From NCBI RefSeq assembly GCF_001267535.1, contig NZ_JRXE01000011.1:63520-127519 (forward strand): DNA of 64,000 nucleotides, written 5' to 3'. Positions 1 through 8,807 of the stretch are shown here, in pieces. Each line of letters begins with the position of its first letter. The first letter of the stretch is position 1. The DNA is from Winslowiella iniecta. GTDB taxonomy: Bacteria > Pseudomonadota > Gammaproteobacteria > Enterobacterales > Enterobacteriaceae. Below the pieces are notes generated by a model, which ran no database searches, was not told the origin of the DNA, and worked only from the letters and a program-made list of their open reading frames with translations. Both the position numbers and the translations under genes were made by a program.

Positions 1-410
1 ACATGCTTCCTGTCCGTTTCAGACAGTTATCCTCCATGGCGTTACTGAAAAGTGTGCATGACGATCTTTTGGCCTGCGAACAATTTGGTGTGTTCCCGAT
101 AGCTTTTCATAAAAGTTATGTTAAGCCCTGTGTGACATTCAATTTTGTGAATTTTCACAACAAATTCGATTTTGGCACGCAATCAGGCATGGAACTTATC
201 AGTGAATACTGGCATGACCGCTTCCACTATCCCCTTAATGTCTATGTGGCTGGCAGCAACAGCACAGATGGAAATCTTTTCAGGATGGAAAGCCTCAGCG
301 GATATATAAGTTTTCAGCAAGCCAATGCTCTTATGAGTGATTTTATTTTATATCTGTCAGATATGTCAGTGAATCCTTTATGGAACACCGACCACGTATT
401 GTCCAGCTAA
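1..410 (+). CDS. Condensation-domain protein, C-terminal part (partial)
   Basis: The reading frame is open to the left edge, so the true start lies outside the window; an in-frame ATG at 3 is probably internal. The 135 visible residues have the alternating beta-strand/helix pattern of the C-terminal lobe of NRPS condensation domains: a short hydrophobic strand with FNFVNF near residue 46, a PLNVYV strand near residue 77, and a final helix leading to LYLSDM. Such enzymes join acyl or aminoacyl groups held on carrier proteins. The next gene encodes a free carrier protein 43 bases downstream, which supports a small peptide-type biosynthetic locus. The HHxxxDG active-site motif would lie upstream and cannot be checked here. 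Confidence 0.5.
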   Translation, partial: MLPVRFRQLSSMALLKSVHDDLLACEQFGVFPIAFHKSYVKPCVTFNFVNFHNKFDFGTQSGMELISEYWHDRFHYPLNVYVAGSNSTDGNLFRMESLSGYISFQQANALMSDFILYLSDMSVNPLWNTDHVLSS

Positions 411-453
411 CATAGCCGATGGCGGAATTAGCGTCGTTATCAAGAGGAAAATC

Positions 454-690
454 ATGAAAGCTCCAGACACTTTTACTCTTCAGACCCGCATTTTATCTAT
501 CTGGAAACAGGTATTAAACAATGAGAACATCAGCCTGGATGATGATCTTATCGCCATTGGCGGTCAATCAATCGATGCGCTTAAAATTGCTAATGAATGT
601 CAACGGCAACTGGGAAAACCCGTGAATATGGTCCGGGTGCTGCGGAGCCGAACGGTGTCAGGCCTGGCTAAAAGCTTAAGCCAGACGTAA
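454..690 (+). CDS. Free-standing acyl/peptidyl carrier protein
   Basis: A 78-residue protein with the four-helix carrier-protein pattern. The phosphopantetheine site is the GGQSIDAL motif, with Ser39 as the likely attachment residue (family consensus GGxS). An AGAGGA ribosome binding site precedes the ATG. Carrier proteins hold the growing acyl or aminoacyl chain as a thioester in NRPS, PKS and related pathways. The condensation-domain tail upstream and the MFS exporter downstream indicate a dedicated small-molecule cluster rather than fatty acid synthesis. The substrate cannot be told from these genes. Residues around the Ser (Q instead of H or D before it) are slightly unusual but tolerated in the family. 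Confidence 0.75.
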   Translation: MKAPDTFTLQTRILSIWKQVLNNENISLDDDLIAIGGQSIDALKIANECQRQLGKPVNMVRVLRSRTVSGLAKSLSQT

Positions 691-889
691 GTTTTTCAGA
701 ATTTTACACCCTATTATTGGGGATGGATAATTCGCCTTTCCAGTGAAATTTGCTGTTTTTATTTCTATAAATGGTGAATTTCACTTTCTTTAATTCCCGG
801 CATGGATGATTACGCATGTTTATTCAGACCCGTTAAATTTCCTTTGAGATTAATTTTACTTTATAATTTTTTGCGCCAATGTTTAAGGG

Positions 890-2110
890 ATGCGAGTACA
901 GCTCATGGGTATAATTGATTATAAAATCAGAGACTTCATCAAGTTTTACGGGATGTTAGCACTGCTTTATTTTAGTGATATGGTTTTACTGGTAGGACTG
1001 ATCTGGAACACTTATAAAGTAACGAAAGCACCTTACTTCTTAGGTATCGTCCTCTCAGTCAGTGTCCTCATACCCTTTGTCATCAGGCGTTTTTTTCACG
1101 GAATAAATCTCTTACATTTAAATTTCCGAAAATTATTTATCCTTCGCCTGTGCTCCTATCTTTTCATCGCTTTGGTTTCCATGTTAAACCTCTCGGATAA
1201 ATATATTGAAACCTCAATAATTATTATCCTTTATGGTGTTTTAACCTTATCGACATTAAGCACCTTTGAAGCCGGAAATATTAAGCTGGTCAAATCTGGC
1301 GCAGTATCATCACTTAATGCCTCCCGATTATTACAGACCGTCATTCAGACTGGTGCTTTTGTTGGAGCATTGATAAGTGGGTTGTTATTAGACAGATACA
1401 GCTTCCATAGCATAGTGCTGACTATTAGCCTTTATGATATTTTAATAAGTTTTATCGGCTTTTTTTGTCTTAAGGAGATCTCTTCCTCGCCAAAATCTGC
1501 ACATCCTGTTGCGGCTAACGTAGCCATTACCACTACAACCCCTGCTCTGTTCACTTCACAGAAACTGCTGATTGTTTTAATCGGCCTTATCGGCCTCCAT
1601 ATTTCATCATTCAATTTACTCACGCCGGTTATCTATCAGAGTTTAAACCACTGGGGCAGTGAACAGTTCGGTATTGCGAGCGGAGCAGCGTGCTTTGGCG
1701 CTTTTTTATCCGCCATTTTAGCAACCAAAAAATGGAATTATGCCCTCGCCGCATTACTTTTGGTTATTAGTGATACGATTTTTTGCATCATTGAAATAAA
1801 ATCAGTTAACGTCGTATCCTGCTTCTTTCTGGGGCTGTTTCTTAATTTAGTGCGTATTGGCCTGCGTTCAGAGTTTATTGATTCAATCGTCGAGGGGCAG
1901 TCAGAGGAGGATTTGGCTGCTAAAATCACCACGGTTTATTCTCTGTGTCAGGCCGTCGGCCCGATTATGATGGGGTTTGTGATTTCAGAACACTTTCTTG
2001 GGGTGGCATCAGCAAGATGGCTGCTGACGTTTGTTGCTGTCTGTCTCTTAATGGGAATAGTGGTTTTTAATTACGTTAAAAACATAGCTACAGAGGTAAA
2101 GTCCGCCTGA
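890..2110 (+). CDS. MFS transporter, probable export of the cluster product
   Basis: A 406-residue, strongly hydrophobic protein with about 12 predicted membrane segments and a central hydrophilic stretch near residues 205-220, the usual 6+6 layout of major facilitator proteins in the inner membrane. It follows the carrier-protein gene by 199 bases on the same strand, so export of the product or self-resistance is the likely role. This is inferred from position; no substrate motif is visible. Start choice is uncertain: the ATG at 890 lies directly after AAGGG, too close to use it as a ribosome binding site, and an in-frame ATG at 905 is an alternative. The gene is more AT-rich than the genes that follow. 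Confidence 0.65.
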   Translation: MRVQLMGIIDYKIRDFIKFYGMLALLYFSDMVLLVGLIWNTYKVTKAPYFLGIVLSVSVLIPFVIRRFFHGINLLHLNFRKLFILRLCSYLFIALVSMLNLSDKYIETSIIIILYGVLTLSTLSTFEAGNIKLVKSGAVSSLNASRLLQTVIQTGAFVGALISGLLLDRYSFHSIVLTISLYDILISFIGFFCLKEISSSPKSAHPVAANVAITTTTPALFTSQKLLIVLIGLIGLHISSFNLLTPVIYQSLNHWGSEQFGIASGAACFGAFLSAILATKKWNYALAALLLVISDTIFCIIEIKSVNVVSCFFLGLFLNLVRIGLRSEFIDSIVEGQSEEDLAAKITTVYSLCQAVGPIMMGFVISEHFLGVASARWLLTFVAVCLLMGIVVFNYVKNIATEVKSA

Positions 2111-2222
2111 CAACAGGCATCCCGCAGTAGTTAAAATAATCGCTACGCCATCTGTTTCAGCTATTGCATGGGTAGCAGATGTTTGGTGAGCCGGGATGTG
2201 CCGGCACGCTATATCCTTACGC

Positions 2223-2252
2223 CTGGCGCGCTCTGTTTCTGGAGCACGCCAG
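2223..2252. terminator. Hairpin between convergent genes
   Basis: Inverted repeat CTGGCGCGCT / AGCACGCCAG (10-base arms, one mismatch, 10-base loop) between the convergent MFS and NCS1 genes. There is no clear T tract on either side, so a terminator role is only plausible. Confidence 0.3.
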
Positions 2253-2268
2253 CGCGTAGGGAGCAGGC

Positions 2269-3666
2269 CTAAGCCTTGCTTTGCAAATTCTTCCGGTAGA
2301 AACAGCGTTGTCTGCTGTGTAAAAGTGGATAAGCAATGCAGGTTACTATCAGGCTTATAATCCAGGAGATATCCACTCCAGGAATGAGCTTCGCATAGGG
2401 CCCCGAGAAAAACGCATTTTCAACAAAAGGAATCTGCACAATAATGCCGACGAAATAGACCATCAGCGCCCGGCCATTCAATAATCCGTATTGCCCACCA
2501 TCAGCGCTAAAGATTGAAGGAATATCATAATGCTGTTGATTAATGTAATAAAAATCGATCAAATTTATTACAATCCATGGAATAAGTACGGAGATTAACG
2601 CCAGAATTAAATTAATAAAGAAGGAGATAAAATTTTCAGATGCTGCTAATGCGACTATAACGCCTCCCACTAAAATCAACGTGGAAAATACTATCCGAAC
2701 CGAAGCACCTGGTGTCCAGCCGGGACGGAAAGTTTGCATTGCCGTAATCAGCGACAGCACCACACCGTACAAATTCATCGAGTTGTGGCATATAATATTG
2801 ACCAGAAAAAACACCATCAAAATCGGCCCGAGCCAGCCCGTTGCGTGACGAACCGACATCATGGCGTCGCTGGCAGGAGCAATGCTGACCGCCATCATAC
2901 CAAACACAAATGCCAGGATGGTGCCGCCGCAGGCCCCCAGATAAGTCGCGAAGAACGGACGGGCAATACCGACGTCCGCAGGCAAGTAGCGCGAGTAATC
3001 GGAGGTGTAAGGCGAGAAACTGATTTGCCACACCGCGCCGATACAGAAGGTGCCGAACCAGCCGGCGGCACTAAAGCTGCCACGCTGCCAGAAATCGCCG
3101 GGTAATGGCTGTATCAGCATCAATACTAAACCGGTGATCAAGGCTGCGCCCATCACCCAGGCACCGACTTTATTAATTTTATGGATAAAATGGTAACCCA
3201 CCATACCGATAAAAGTCGCTGCTATCGCACCGATAATGGTTGCGGCATAAACCGGAACGACGGGTATGACATTATTGATGACTTTTCCCGACAGCGATAT
3301 ATTCGAAATAAAGAAACCTAAATAGATAACCGTGGTAAAGCTGATAACCAGCAATGAACCATAGCGACCAAACTGCGCCCGGCTTTGCACCATCTGGGGA
3401 ATGCCGACTTTCGGCCCCTGAGCGGAAGTGAGTGCCAGAAATATTCCGCCAAACAGATGGCCCGCAATAATAGCGGTTAATGCCGAAATAACATTAAGAT
3501 GAAAAGTTTCTGTGGCGATGGCTCCAGTGACAATCGCCAGCGGTGCAATATTAGTACAAAACCATAATGTAAACAGGCTATGCGATTTACCGTGGCGCTC
3601 AGAATCCGGCACATAATCCACTGACTTATTCTCAATAAGATTATTTTGCAGTGTTTGAGTATTCAC
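2269..3666 (-). CDS. NCS1-family nucleobase:cation symporter
   Basis: A 465-residue inner-membrane protein with about 12 hydrophobic segments and the layout of the NCS1 cytosine/purine/allantoin permease family (CodB-like, slightly longer than E. coli CodB at 419). It begins with a hydrophilic tail, then the first membrane segment with the FTLWF/NIAPLAIVTGAI pattern common to NCS1 carriers. The start codon is GTG at 3666, with GGGAGAG about six bases upstream. It is the last gene of the minus-strand catabolic operon, 198 bases after the aldehyde dehydrogenase. By analogy with RutG beside RutA-F, it should import the substrate, probably a nucleobase-like or other N-heterocycle. That substrate is inferred from context. 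Confidence 0.75.
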   Translation of the reverse strand: MNTQTLQNNLIENKSVDYVPDSERHGKSHSLFTLWFCTNIAPLAIVTGAIATETFHLNVISALTAIIAGHLFGGIFLALTSAQGPKVGIPQMVQSRAQFGRYGSLLVISFTTVIYLGFFISNISLSGKVINNVIPVVPVYAATIIGAIAATFIGMVGYHFIHKINKVGAWVMGAALITGLVLMLIQPLPGDFWQRGSFSAAGWFGTFCIGAVWQISFSPYTSDYSRYLPADVGIARPFFATYLGACGGTILAFVFGMMAVSIAPASDAMMSVRHATGWLGPILMVFFLVNIICHNSMNLYGVVLSLITAMQTFRPGWTPGASVRIVFSTLILVGGVIVALAASENFISFFINLILALISVLIPWIVINLIDFYYINQQHYDIPSIFSADGGQYGLLNGRALMVYFVGIIVQIPFVENAFFSGPYAKLIPGVDISWIISLIVTCIAYPLLHSRQRCFYRKNLQSKA

Positions 3667-3744
3667 CTTACTCTCCCGTTATGAAATGATGTTTAAACTG
3701 ACTGTCCAATAGCTTCCTTGCAAAAAAAAACGCATAGCCATCCC

Positions 3745-3762
3745 GACGAAATTAATTTCGTC
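3745..3762. repeat. Perfect 18-bp palindrome before the permease gene
   Basis: GACGAAATTAATTTCGTC reads the same on both strands. It lies in the 198-base gap between the aldehyde dehydrogenase and the permease gene, about 80 bases before the permease start. It could be an operator or an attenuating or processing hairpin; nothing decides between these. Confidence 0.45.
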
Positions 3763-3864
3763 ATCTCATAACAAGGACTGGCGGTACAACTCCTGGTGCA
3801 TAATGTGATGCTACCGGCTTGCCCGTTTCGCTTATTACCGGCAGGCGATCAACTTTATTTTGCA

Positions 3865-5331
3865 TTAACGCATGATAAAAGGATCATCAATAGGTTCATC
3901 ACAGGTGCGCAGCCACACCGTTTTGGTGGTGGTATATTCCAGTGCGGCATCAATCCCCCCTTCGCGGCCAAAACCGGATTTACCGTAGCCGCCAAACGGG
4001 GCCAGCGGAGAGACCACGCGCCAGGTGTTCAGCCACACCACGCCGCTGCGCAGTTTGCGGGTGACGCGGTGGGCGCGCGTCAGGTTCTGAGTAAATACCC
4101 CCGCCGCCAGACCGTATTCGGTATCGTTGGCTAAACGGATCGCTTCTGCTTCATCATTGAAGGTTAATACCGAAAGAACCGGCCCAAACAACTCCTGCGT
4201 CACACTTTCGGCGTGGGGAACCGCACTGCAATCCAGAATAGTAGGCGGATAATAGAATCCCGGTTGATCAATGTGCTGATGCCCGGTTACCAGGCGCGCA
4301 CCCTGCTCAATACTGCGGCTGACAATCTGTTCAATATTGTGCTTCTGCCGTTCGGTGCACAGCGGGCCAAACTGCGTTTCCGGCTGCTGCGGGCAACCAA
4401 TGACAATGCTGCTGACCTTACCGATCAGCTTTTCAATAAAGGCATCTTTGATCTGCGCATCCACCAGCAGTCGCGATCCTGCCACGCAGCTCTGGCCTGA
4501 GGCAGAAAAAATCGCCGCGACTTGCGCATTGGTGGCACTCTCAAGATCGGCATCCGCGAACACGATAAATGGCGATTTTCCACCCAGTTCAAGCGAGGTG
4601 CTGGCCAGATTTTCTGCACTATTACGGATAATATGTCGGGCGGTTTCTGCACCACCGGTAAAGGCGATATGATCGACCTGCGGATGCGCAGTCAACACCG
4701 TGCCGCACTGTTCCGCGAAACCGGTAATGATATTGCAGACGCCGGGCGGGAAACCCGCTTCGTGGATCAATTCCGCCAACGCCAGTAACGGTGTCGGCGC
4801 AGTTTCTGCCGCTTTTACCACCAGCGTGCAACCTGCCGCGATGGCCGGGCCAATTTTCACCGCAGAGAGAAACAGCTGGCTGTTCCAGGGGATAACCGCT
4901 GCGACCACGCCAATGGGCTCGCGTTTGATCCAGGTTTCCATATCGGCTTTATCAATGCTGAGCGTTGCGCCCTCCATTTTATCGGCCAGTCCGGCATAGA
5001 ACCGATAATATTCGGCAACATAGGCGATCTGCGCCTCAGTTTCACGGATGATTTTTCCGGTATCCAGCGTTTCAAGACGCGCCAGCCGCCCCGCATGTGT
5101 CTCAATCAAATCCGCCAGGCGCAGCAGTAATTTGCCGCGCGCACCCGCAGTCATCGAACGCCAGGTATCGGATTCAAATGCGCGCGCCGCGGCTTCCACA
5201 GCCCGGTTGACCTCGGCGGTGCGTGCTTCGGCGATCTCAGCCCAGGGCTCAGCGGTAGCCGGATTCAGCGAAGTAAACTGCCCCGCGCCAGTTTCGAATT
5301 TGCCATCTATATAGAGTTTAAAGGTTTCCAT
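3865..5331 (-). CDS. NAD(P)-dependent aldehyde dehydrogenase
   Basis: A 488-residue member of the ALDH superfamily, of usual length. It shows the NAD-binding PWN motif (148-150), FTGG near residue 224, general base Glu248 in LELGG and catalytic Cys282 in SGQSC. It oxidises an aldehyde to the acid. The ATG at 5331 is preceded by GGAGG and lies 11 bases after the monooxygenase stop, so the two are cotranscribed. In the Rut pathway a reductase removes the toxic malonic semialdehyde; here an oxidising enzyme occupies the equivalent place. It probably clears an aldehyde or semialdehyde produced after ring opening. The actual substrate is not readable from sequence. Confidence 0.85.
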   Translation of the reverse strand: METFKLYIDGKFETGAGQFTSLNPATAEPWAEIAEARTAEVNRAVEAAARAFESDTWRSMTAGARGKLLLRLADLIETHAGRLARLETLDTGKIIRETEAQIAYVAEYYRFYAGLADKMEGATLSIDKADMETWIKREPIGVVAAVIPWNSQLFLSAVKIGPAIAAGCTLVVKAAETAPTPLLALAELIHEAGFPPGVCNIITGFAEQCGTVLTAHPQVDHIAFTGGAETARHIIRNSAENLASTSLELGGKSPFIVFADADLESATNAQVAAIFSASGQSCVAGSRLLVDAQIKDAFIEKLIGKVSSIVIGCPQQPETQFGPLCTERQKHNIEQIVSRSIEQGARLVTGHQHIDQPGFYYPPTILDCSAVPHAESVTQELFGPVLSVLTFNDEAEAIRLANDTEYGLAAGVFTQNLTRAHRVTRKLRSGVVWLNTWRVVSPLAPFGGYGKSGFGREGGIDAALEYTTTKTVWLRTCDEPIDDPFIMR

Positions 5332-5342
5332 TACGCCTCCAC

Positions 5343-6374
5343 TTAGTGAAATTCCGGGACAACGTGTTGGATAAAGCGTTCCAGCGAGGCTTTTTTGCGC
5401 TCAAAGGTCATGCCACTGTCTATCCATAACGCGTACTCGTCATAGCCCATCGCTTCATAGTTCTTCAGTCGTGCCACGACCTGATCGACATTGCCAATCG
5501 TCAGGTTATTCCGCATCCCTTCCACGGTGTAATAGCTGTTATTGGCAATCTCTTCCTCGCTGAGTGGCTTGATTAAGCCCTGCTCCACCGGACGCTCATT
5601 TTTGAACCAGGCACCAAAATAGTTATAGAAGCGGTTAAGTTGTTCCGCTGCCAGCTGAGCGTCGGCTTCGTTCTCTGCGATATACCCATGCTGCAACAGC
5701 ATAATTTTCAGAGGCTTCTCGGGCGAATATTCCTGACAGGCGGCCTTGAAGCAACTTATCAGCCGGGTAATCTCTTCTTCACCCTGATGCAACGGCGTCA
5801 CCTGCACGTTGCAGCCATTTTTCACCGCAAACTCATGGCTGTTCGGATCGCGCGCGGCAACCCAAATCGGCGGCGGCTGTTTTGGCTGCGGCGCTGAGGT
5901 GGTTGACGGAAATGACCAGAACTCCCCCTGATGTGCATAATCCCCTTGCCATAATGCCTGTACCGCCGGAATCAGTTCACGCATACGCTGACCCGCTTCC
6001 CACGCGGTCATGCCCGGCATCAGCCGCTCATACTCATAGGAGTAAGCACCGCGAGCGATGCCCAGCTCCAGCCGCCCTTTTGTCACCAGGTCGGTCATCG
6101 CGGCTTCACCCGCGAGGCGAACCGGATGGGTAAAGGGGGCGATAATGGTGCCGGTACCCAGACGAACGTGCTGAGTACGGTTGGCGATATCGACCAGATT
6201 GATAAAGGGATTCGGCGCAATGGTGAAGTTCATACCGTGATGTTCACCGGTCCAGATGGTGTGCAGGCCACCTTTATCGGCGATTTCGCACAGCGTCATC
6301 ATCTCTTCGTAAAGTTTCTCCTGCGAATCATCGGCAGAGACCCTTTCCATATGCAGGAACAGTGACAGTTTCAT
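5343..6374 (-). CDS. Luciferase-like (LLM class) flavin-dependent monooxygenase
   Basis: A 343-residue bacterial-luciferase-family TIM-barrel protein. The start is ATG 6374, because it has GAGGAGG upstream and overlaps the flavin reductase stop (ATGA); a longer in-frame start at 6425 has no such support. Family features seen: FLHMERVS at the N-terminus, WTGEHHG near residue 42, RLGTG, and RLELGIARGAYSYEYERL near residues 117-134. These enzymes use reduced FMN from a partner reductase and oxygen to insert an oxygen atom; RutA opens the uracil ring this way. The gene is directly coupled to the flavin reductase gene, which supports a two-component monooxygenase. The specific ring or amine substrate is unknown. 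Confidence 0.85.
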   Translation of the reverse strand: MKLSLFLHMERVSADDSQEKLYEEMMTLCEIADKGGLHTIWTGEHHGMNFTIAPNPFINLVDIANRTQHVRLGTGTIIAPFTHPVRLAGEAAMTDLVTKGRLELGIARGAYSYEYERLMPGMTAWEAGQRMRELIPAVQALWQGDYAHQGEFWSFPSTTSAPQPKQPPPIWVAARDPNSHEFAVKNGCNVQVTPLHQGEEEITRLISCFKAACQEYSPEKPLKIMLLQHGYIAENEADAQLAAEQLNRFYNYFGAWFKNERPVEQGLIKPLSEEEIANNSYYTVEGMRNNLTIGNVDQVVARLKNYEAMGYDEYALWIDSGMTFERKKASLERFIQHVVPEFH

Positions 6375-7318
6375 ATTGCCTCCTCGCTGGCTTGCAGTGC
6401 GAAATGTTTGATTGAGCCCTGACAATCATCGCCGTAATAGAGAGCGTAATTTCCCACCGCGTTCTCGCGAACGAAGCGATTCATCAGCGATTTAAGTGCG
6501 GAGTCAGCAATCGGCAGTTCGGAGAGATTGTTGAGGTTGTACCATTGCGCCTGATGCACCGGCGGTGGTGACAAATCGCTGCCGGTCGGCTGTGCGCACA
6601 GAAACACAATATGCTGCTGATTCTTGTGACGATCTTCATAGATCGAATAGACAAATCCAGGGCTGGCTGCAATATGGAGGTCGTTAATCAACAGCGCGAG
6701 CGTCTCACTGACGCTGCTTTTACTGACGTGACGCGACGGCAAACTGTAACCACCGTCTTTGTTAACCATCAATGCCTGGCCATCAAACTCTATCAGCGCG
6801 CTGACCACCACATTCGGGCTGCTGATCAACGACTCGGCATTCTGATATGGTGTGAAATAGGCACCGCGGTAGTAACCCAGTCCCGCCGTTCCGCACGATT
6901 CAAACTCCCCGACCTGGCCGATAAGAATCGCATGATCCCCGGCATCAATAACCTGATGCATGGCGCAGTCAAACCACGCGGAGCTGTCATCGATTAGCGG
7001 AACGCCCGACGCTGCTTTGCGCCAGTTGATTAACGCGAAGCGGTCTTCAATTTTCTGGGCAAAAATATTCGACGTCTCTTTCTGCTGCTCCGCGAGAATA
7101 TTGATAGCGAAATGTTTGCAGCCGGTGAAGTTGTCGAAATTAGCCGAACGCTTATCGATGCTAACCAGCAGCAGCGCCGGATCGAGCGAGACGGATGAGA
7201 AAGAGTTGGCCGTGAATCCAATCGGATTACCGTGCCGATCGTTAGTGGTCACTACCGTTACCCCGGTCATAAAGGCACCAAAGGCGTCGCGTAACTGTCT
7301 GCGTTTATCTGCGTCCAT
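6371..7318 (-). CDS. Flavin reductase with C-terminal Nudix-like domain
   Basis: A 315-residue two-part protein. Residues 1-165 match the FMN-binding flavin reductase domain of HpaC/RutF type (AFGAFMTGVTVVTT at the start, GFTANSFSSVSLDPALLL near 33-50, and a GDHAILIGQV strand). Residues about 170-305 look like a Nudix fold, but the Nudix box is degenerate: an SET stands where REU is expected and IND where EExG is expected. RutF is only about 165 residues, so the second half is an extra module. The first half should supply reduced flavin to the downstream monooxygenase; the tail may bind a nucleotide-like ligand or be structural. It lies three bases after the hydrolase gene and overlaps the monooxygenase start. 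Confidence 0.75.
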   Translation of the reverse strand: MDADKRRQLRDAFGAFMTGVTVVTTNDRHGNPIGFTANSFSSVSLDPALLLVSIDKRSANFDNFTGCKHFAINILAEQQKETSNIFAQKIEDRFALINWRKAASGVPLIDDSSAWFDCAMHQVIDAGDHAILIGQVGEFESCGTAGLGYYRGAYFTPYQNAESLISSPNVVVSALIEFDGQALMVNKDGGYSLPSRHVSKSSVSETLALLINDLHIAASPGFVYSIYEDRHKNQQHIVFLCAQPTGSDLSPPPVHQAQWYNLNNLSELPIADSALKSLMNRFVRENAVGNYALYYGDDCQGSIKHFALQASEEAI

Positions 7319-7321
7319 AAA

Positions 7322-8149
7322 TCACTCCTGTACAGGCTCGTGTTGTGTAACATCCGCTGACACCGGGCTGAGGAACATTAAGATCTCTTCATTCACCCGC
7401 GCAGCATCGGTCAGGCTCAACATATGCTTTGCATTGGCGACCACGACGGCCTGACCGTAAGGTGCAGCACTCGCCATTTGTCGCGTCATTTCCGGGCTGG
7501 AATTGGCATCCAGCTCGCCGGTGATCGCCAGCACCGGACAGCGCATTTCATTCCAGCGGTCTGAGTAGATGCGGTCACCCGCGGCAAAGGCCTGATAAGC
7601 CCGCGAATAGCCCTCTAAATCAACCTGTTGCAACCAGTCGCCCACTTTGCGGCGCAGCGGTTGCTCATCCGCTGAGGCGCTAAACCAGCGATCCAGTGGC
7701 GCATCAAGGCGGACATTGCCGCTGGCCAGCTCTTCTGCACGTTTCGCAACGGCGTCACGTGCTGCATCGCTGCGTTTAAACACCCCACTCATCACAATCG
7801 CGTGGCTAATCAGCTCAGGATAATCAATGGCAATACCCGCGGTGATCAGTGCTCCCATCGAATGCCCGGCGACGGCAAAACGACTTTCCGGTTGCGTCCG
7901 CCAAAAACAGGCCAGCCACTGCACGTAATCTTTCAGCGTCGCCGCGTGACGAAATCCTTCACTGTCACCGTGCCCCGGCATATCGACGGCAATAACGCGG
8001 AAATACCGACTCAGTGAATCCATTTGAGGAAACCAGGCATCTGCGTTCATGCCAACACCGTGAATCAGAACCAGTGGCGTCCCCTTTCCCGCCTCCAGGT
8101 AGCTCACCTGAAGATTCAGATCAGACAGATGCTGGGTTTTTCTGGTCAT
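7322..8149 (-). CDS. Alpha/beta-fold hydrolase
   Basis: A 275-residue alpha/beta hydrolase. The oxyanion region HGVG lies near residues 30-33, the nucleophile is Ser97 in AGHSMG, the acid is probably the Asp in TGELDANS and the base the His in NAKHMLSL near the C-terminus, a complete catalytic triad. Size and place match RutD, which speeds hydrolysis of a carbamate-type intermediate in pyrimidine breakdown, but family membership alone does not give the substrate. The ATG at 8149 lies inside the end of the DUF1185 gene (29-base overlap), so the two are translationally linked. Its weak ribosome site also suggests coupling. Confidence 0.8.
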   Translation of the reverse strand: MTRKTQHLSDLNLQVSYLEAGKGTPLVLIHGVGMNADAWFPQMDSLSRYFRVIAVDMPGHGDSEGFRHAATLKDYVQWLACFWRTQPESRFAVAGHSMGALITAGIAIDYPELISHAIVMSGVFKRSDAARDAVAKRAEELASGNVRLDAPLDRWFSASADEQPLRRKVGDWLQQVDLEGYSRAYQAFAAGDRIYSDRWNEMRCPVLAITGELDANSSPEMTRQMASAAPYGQAVVVANAKHMLSLTDAARVNEEILMFLSPVSADVTQHEPVQE

Positions 8150-8723
8150 GGCCTAACTCTTTCAGGTCAAGATATCGGTTGCCGATCCGATGATGCGGAC
8201 GACCGCCCAAGGCCGCGCCAAGCGCGATAACAATTTCGTCGCTGAACGGTGCGTCGTTGATATTGAACTGCATGGTGAGGTAGTGCTCGCGCGTGCCTTC
8301 ATCATTGGTACCCATCATTGGCACCAGAATCGGCGTATTTGCCGGGCCGCGCGTATTGTTGAACGCCAGATAGGTTTTGCCTTTAACCGCAGAACGGTAG
8401 TGATTACCGAAGTGCAGCGTATGAATCAGCGCGGAAGCGTGTTCCAGCTCACCGTTGAGCCCTACCACCGCACTTTTGCCATACGCCTGAACACGCTCGC
8501 CGCCGCCTGCTTCAGTCACAATCAGGCGGGTCAGCAGCTCACCCAGTACCGGTGCCATCTCGCGGATTTTTGGCTGTAAATCTTCGACGAAGCCTTCGCC
8601 CGCCCAGGGATTTTTCACTACGGCTGCCGCCGCAATCATCACCAGCGGCGTGGTTGCCGTTTTGCCACCGTCAGAGTAAATGGTCTCAGTGGTGACGAAA
8701 GTTTTACGAATATCGGGATGCAT
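8121..8723 (-). CDS. DUF1185 'amino acid synthesis' family protein
   Basis: A 200-residue protein I recognise as the family annotated as amino acid synthesis protein (DUF1185). Features are an N-terminal TTETIYSDGG stretch, an AGEGFVEDL segment near residue 41, and a GALGGRPHHRIGNR segment near the C-terminus. The biochemical function of the family is not established to my knowledge. It is the first gene of the minus-strand operon, 45 bases downstream of the predicted transcription start, and is followed with overlap by the hydrolase. Its constant company here (monooxygenase, flavin reductase, hydrolase, ALDH, permease) suggests a catabolic role, for example handling an amide or ring-opened intermediate. 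That role is inference. Confidence 0.75.
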   Translation of the reverse strand: MHPDIRKTFVTTETIYSDGGKTATTPLVMIAAAAVVKNPWAGEGFVEDLQPKIREMAPVLGELLTRLIVTEAGGGERVQAYGKSAVVGLNGELEHASALIHTLHFGNHYRSAVKGKTYLAFNNTRGPANTPILVPMMGTNDEGTREHYLTMQFNINDAPFSDEIVIALGAALGGRPHHRIGNRYLDLKELGHDQKNPASV

Positions 8724-8774
8724 TTCAGGACCTCATTCAGGTTAAAAGTTTGTTAAACACGCTGACGAGGATCG

Positions 8775-8803
8775 ATATAACACCGTGATTTATTGCCTGT
8801 CAA
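8775..8803 (-). promoter_or_regulatory. Sigma-70 promoter of the catabolic operon
   Basis: On the minus strand a perfect -35 TTGACA (8803-8798) is followed after exactly 17 bases by TTATAT (8780-8775). Transcription would start near 8768, 45 bases before the DUF1185 start codon. The strength of the match makes this a good promoter call. Confidence 0.7.
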
Positions 8804-8807
8804 AAGT

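Noticed and set aside
6375..6425. 17-residue extension of the luciferase-like monooxygenase
   Set aside because: It would overlap the flavin reductase by 55 bases; ATG 6374 has GAGGAGG and the normal family N-terminus.
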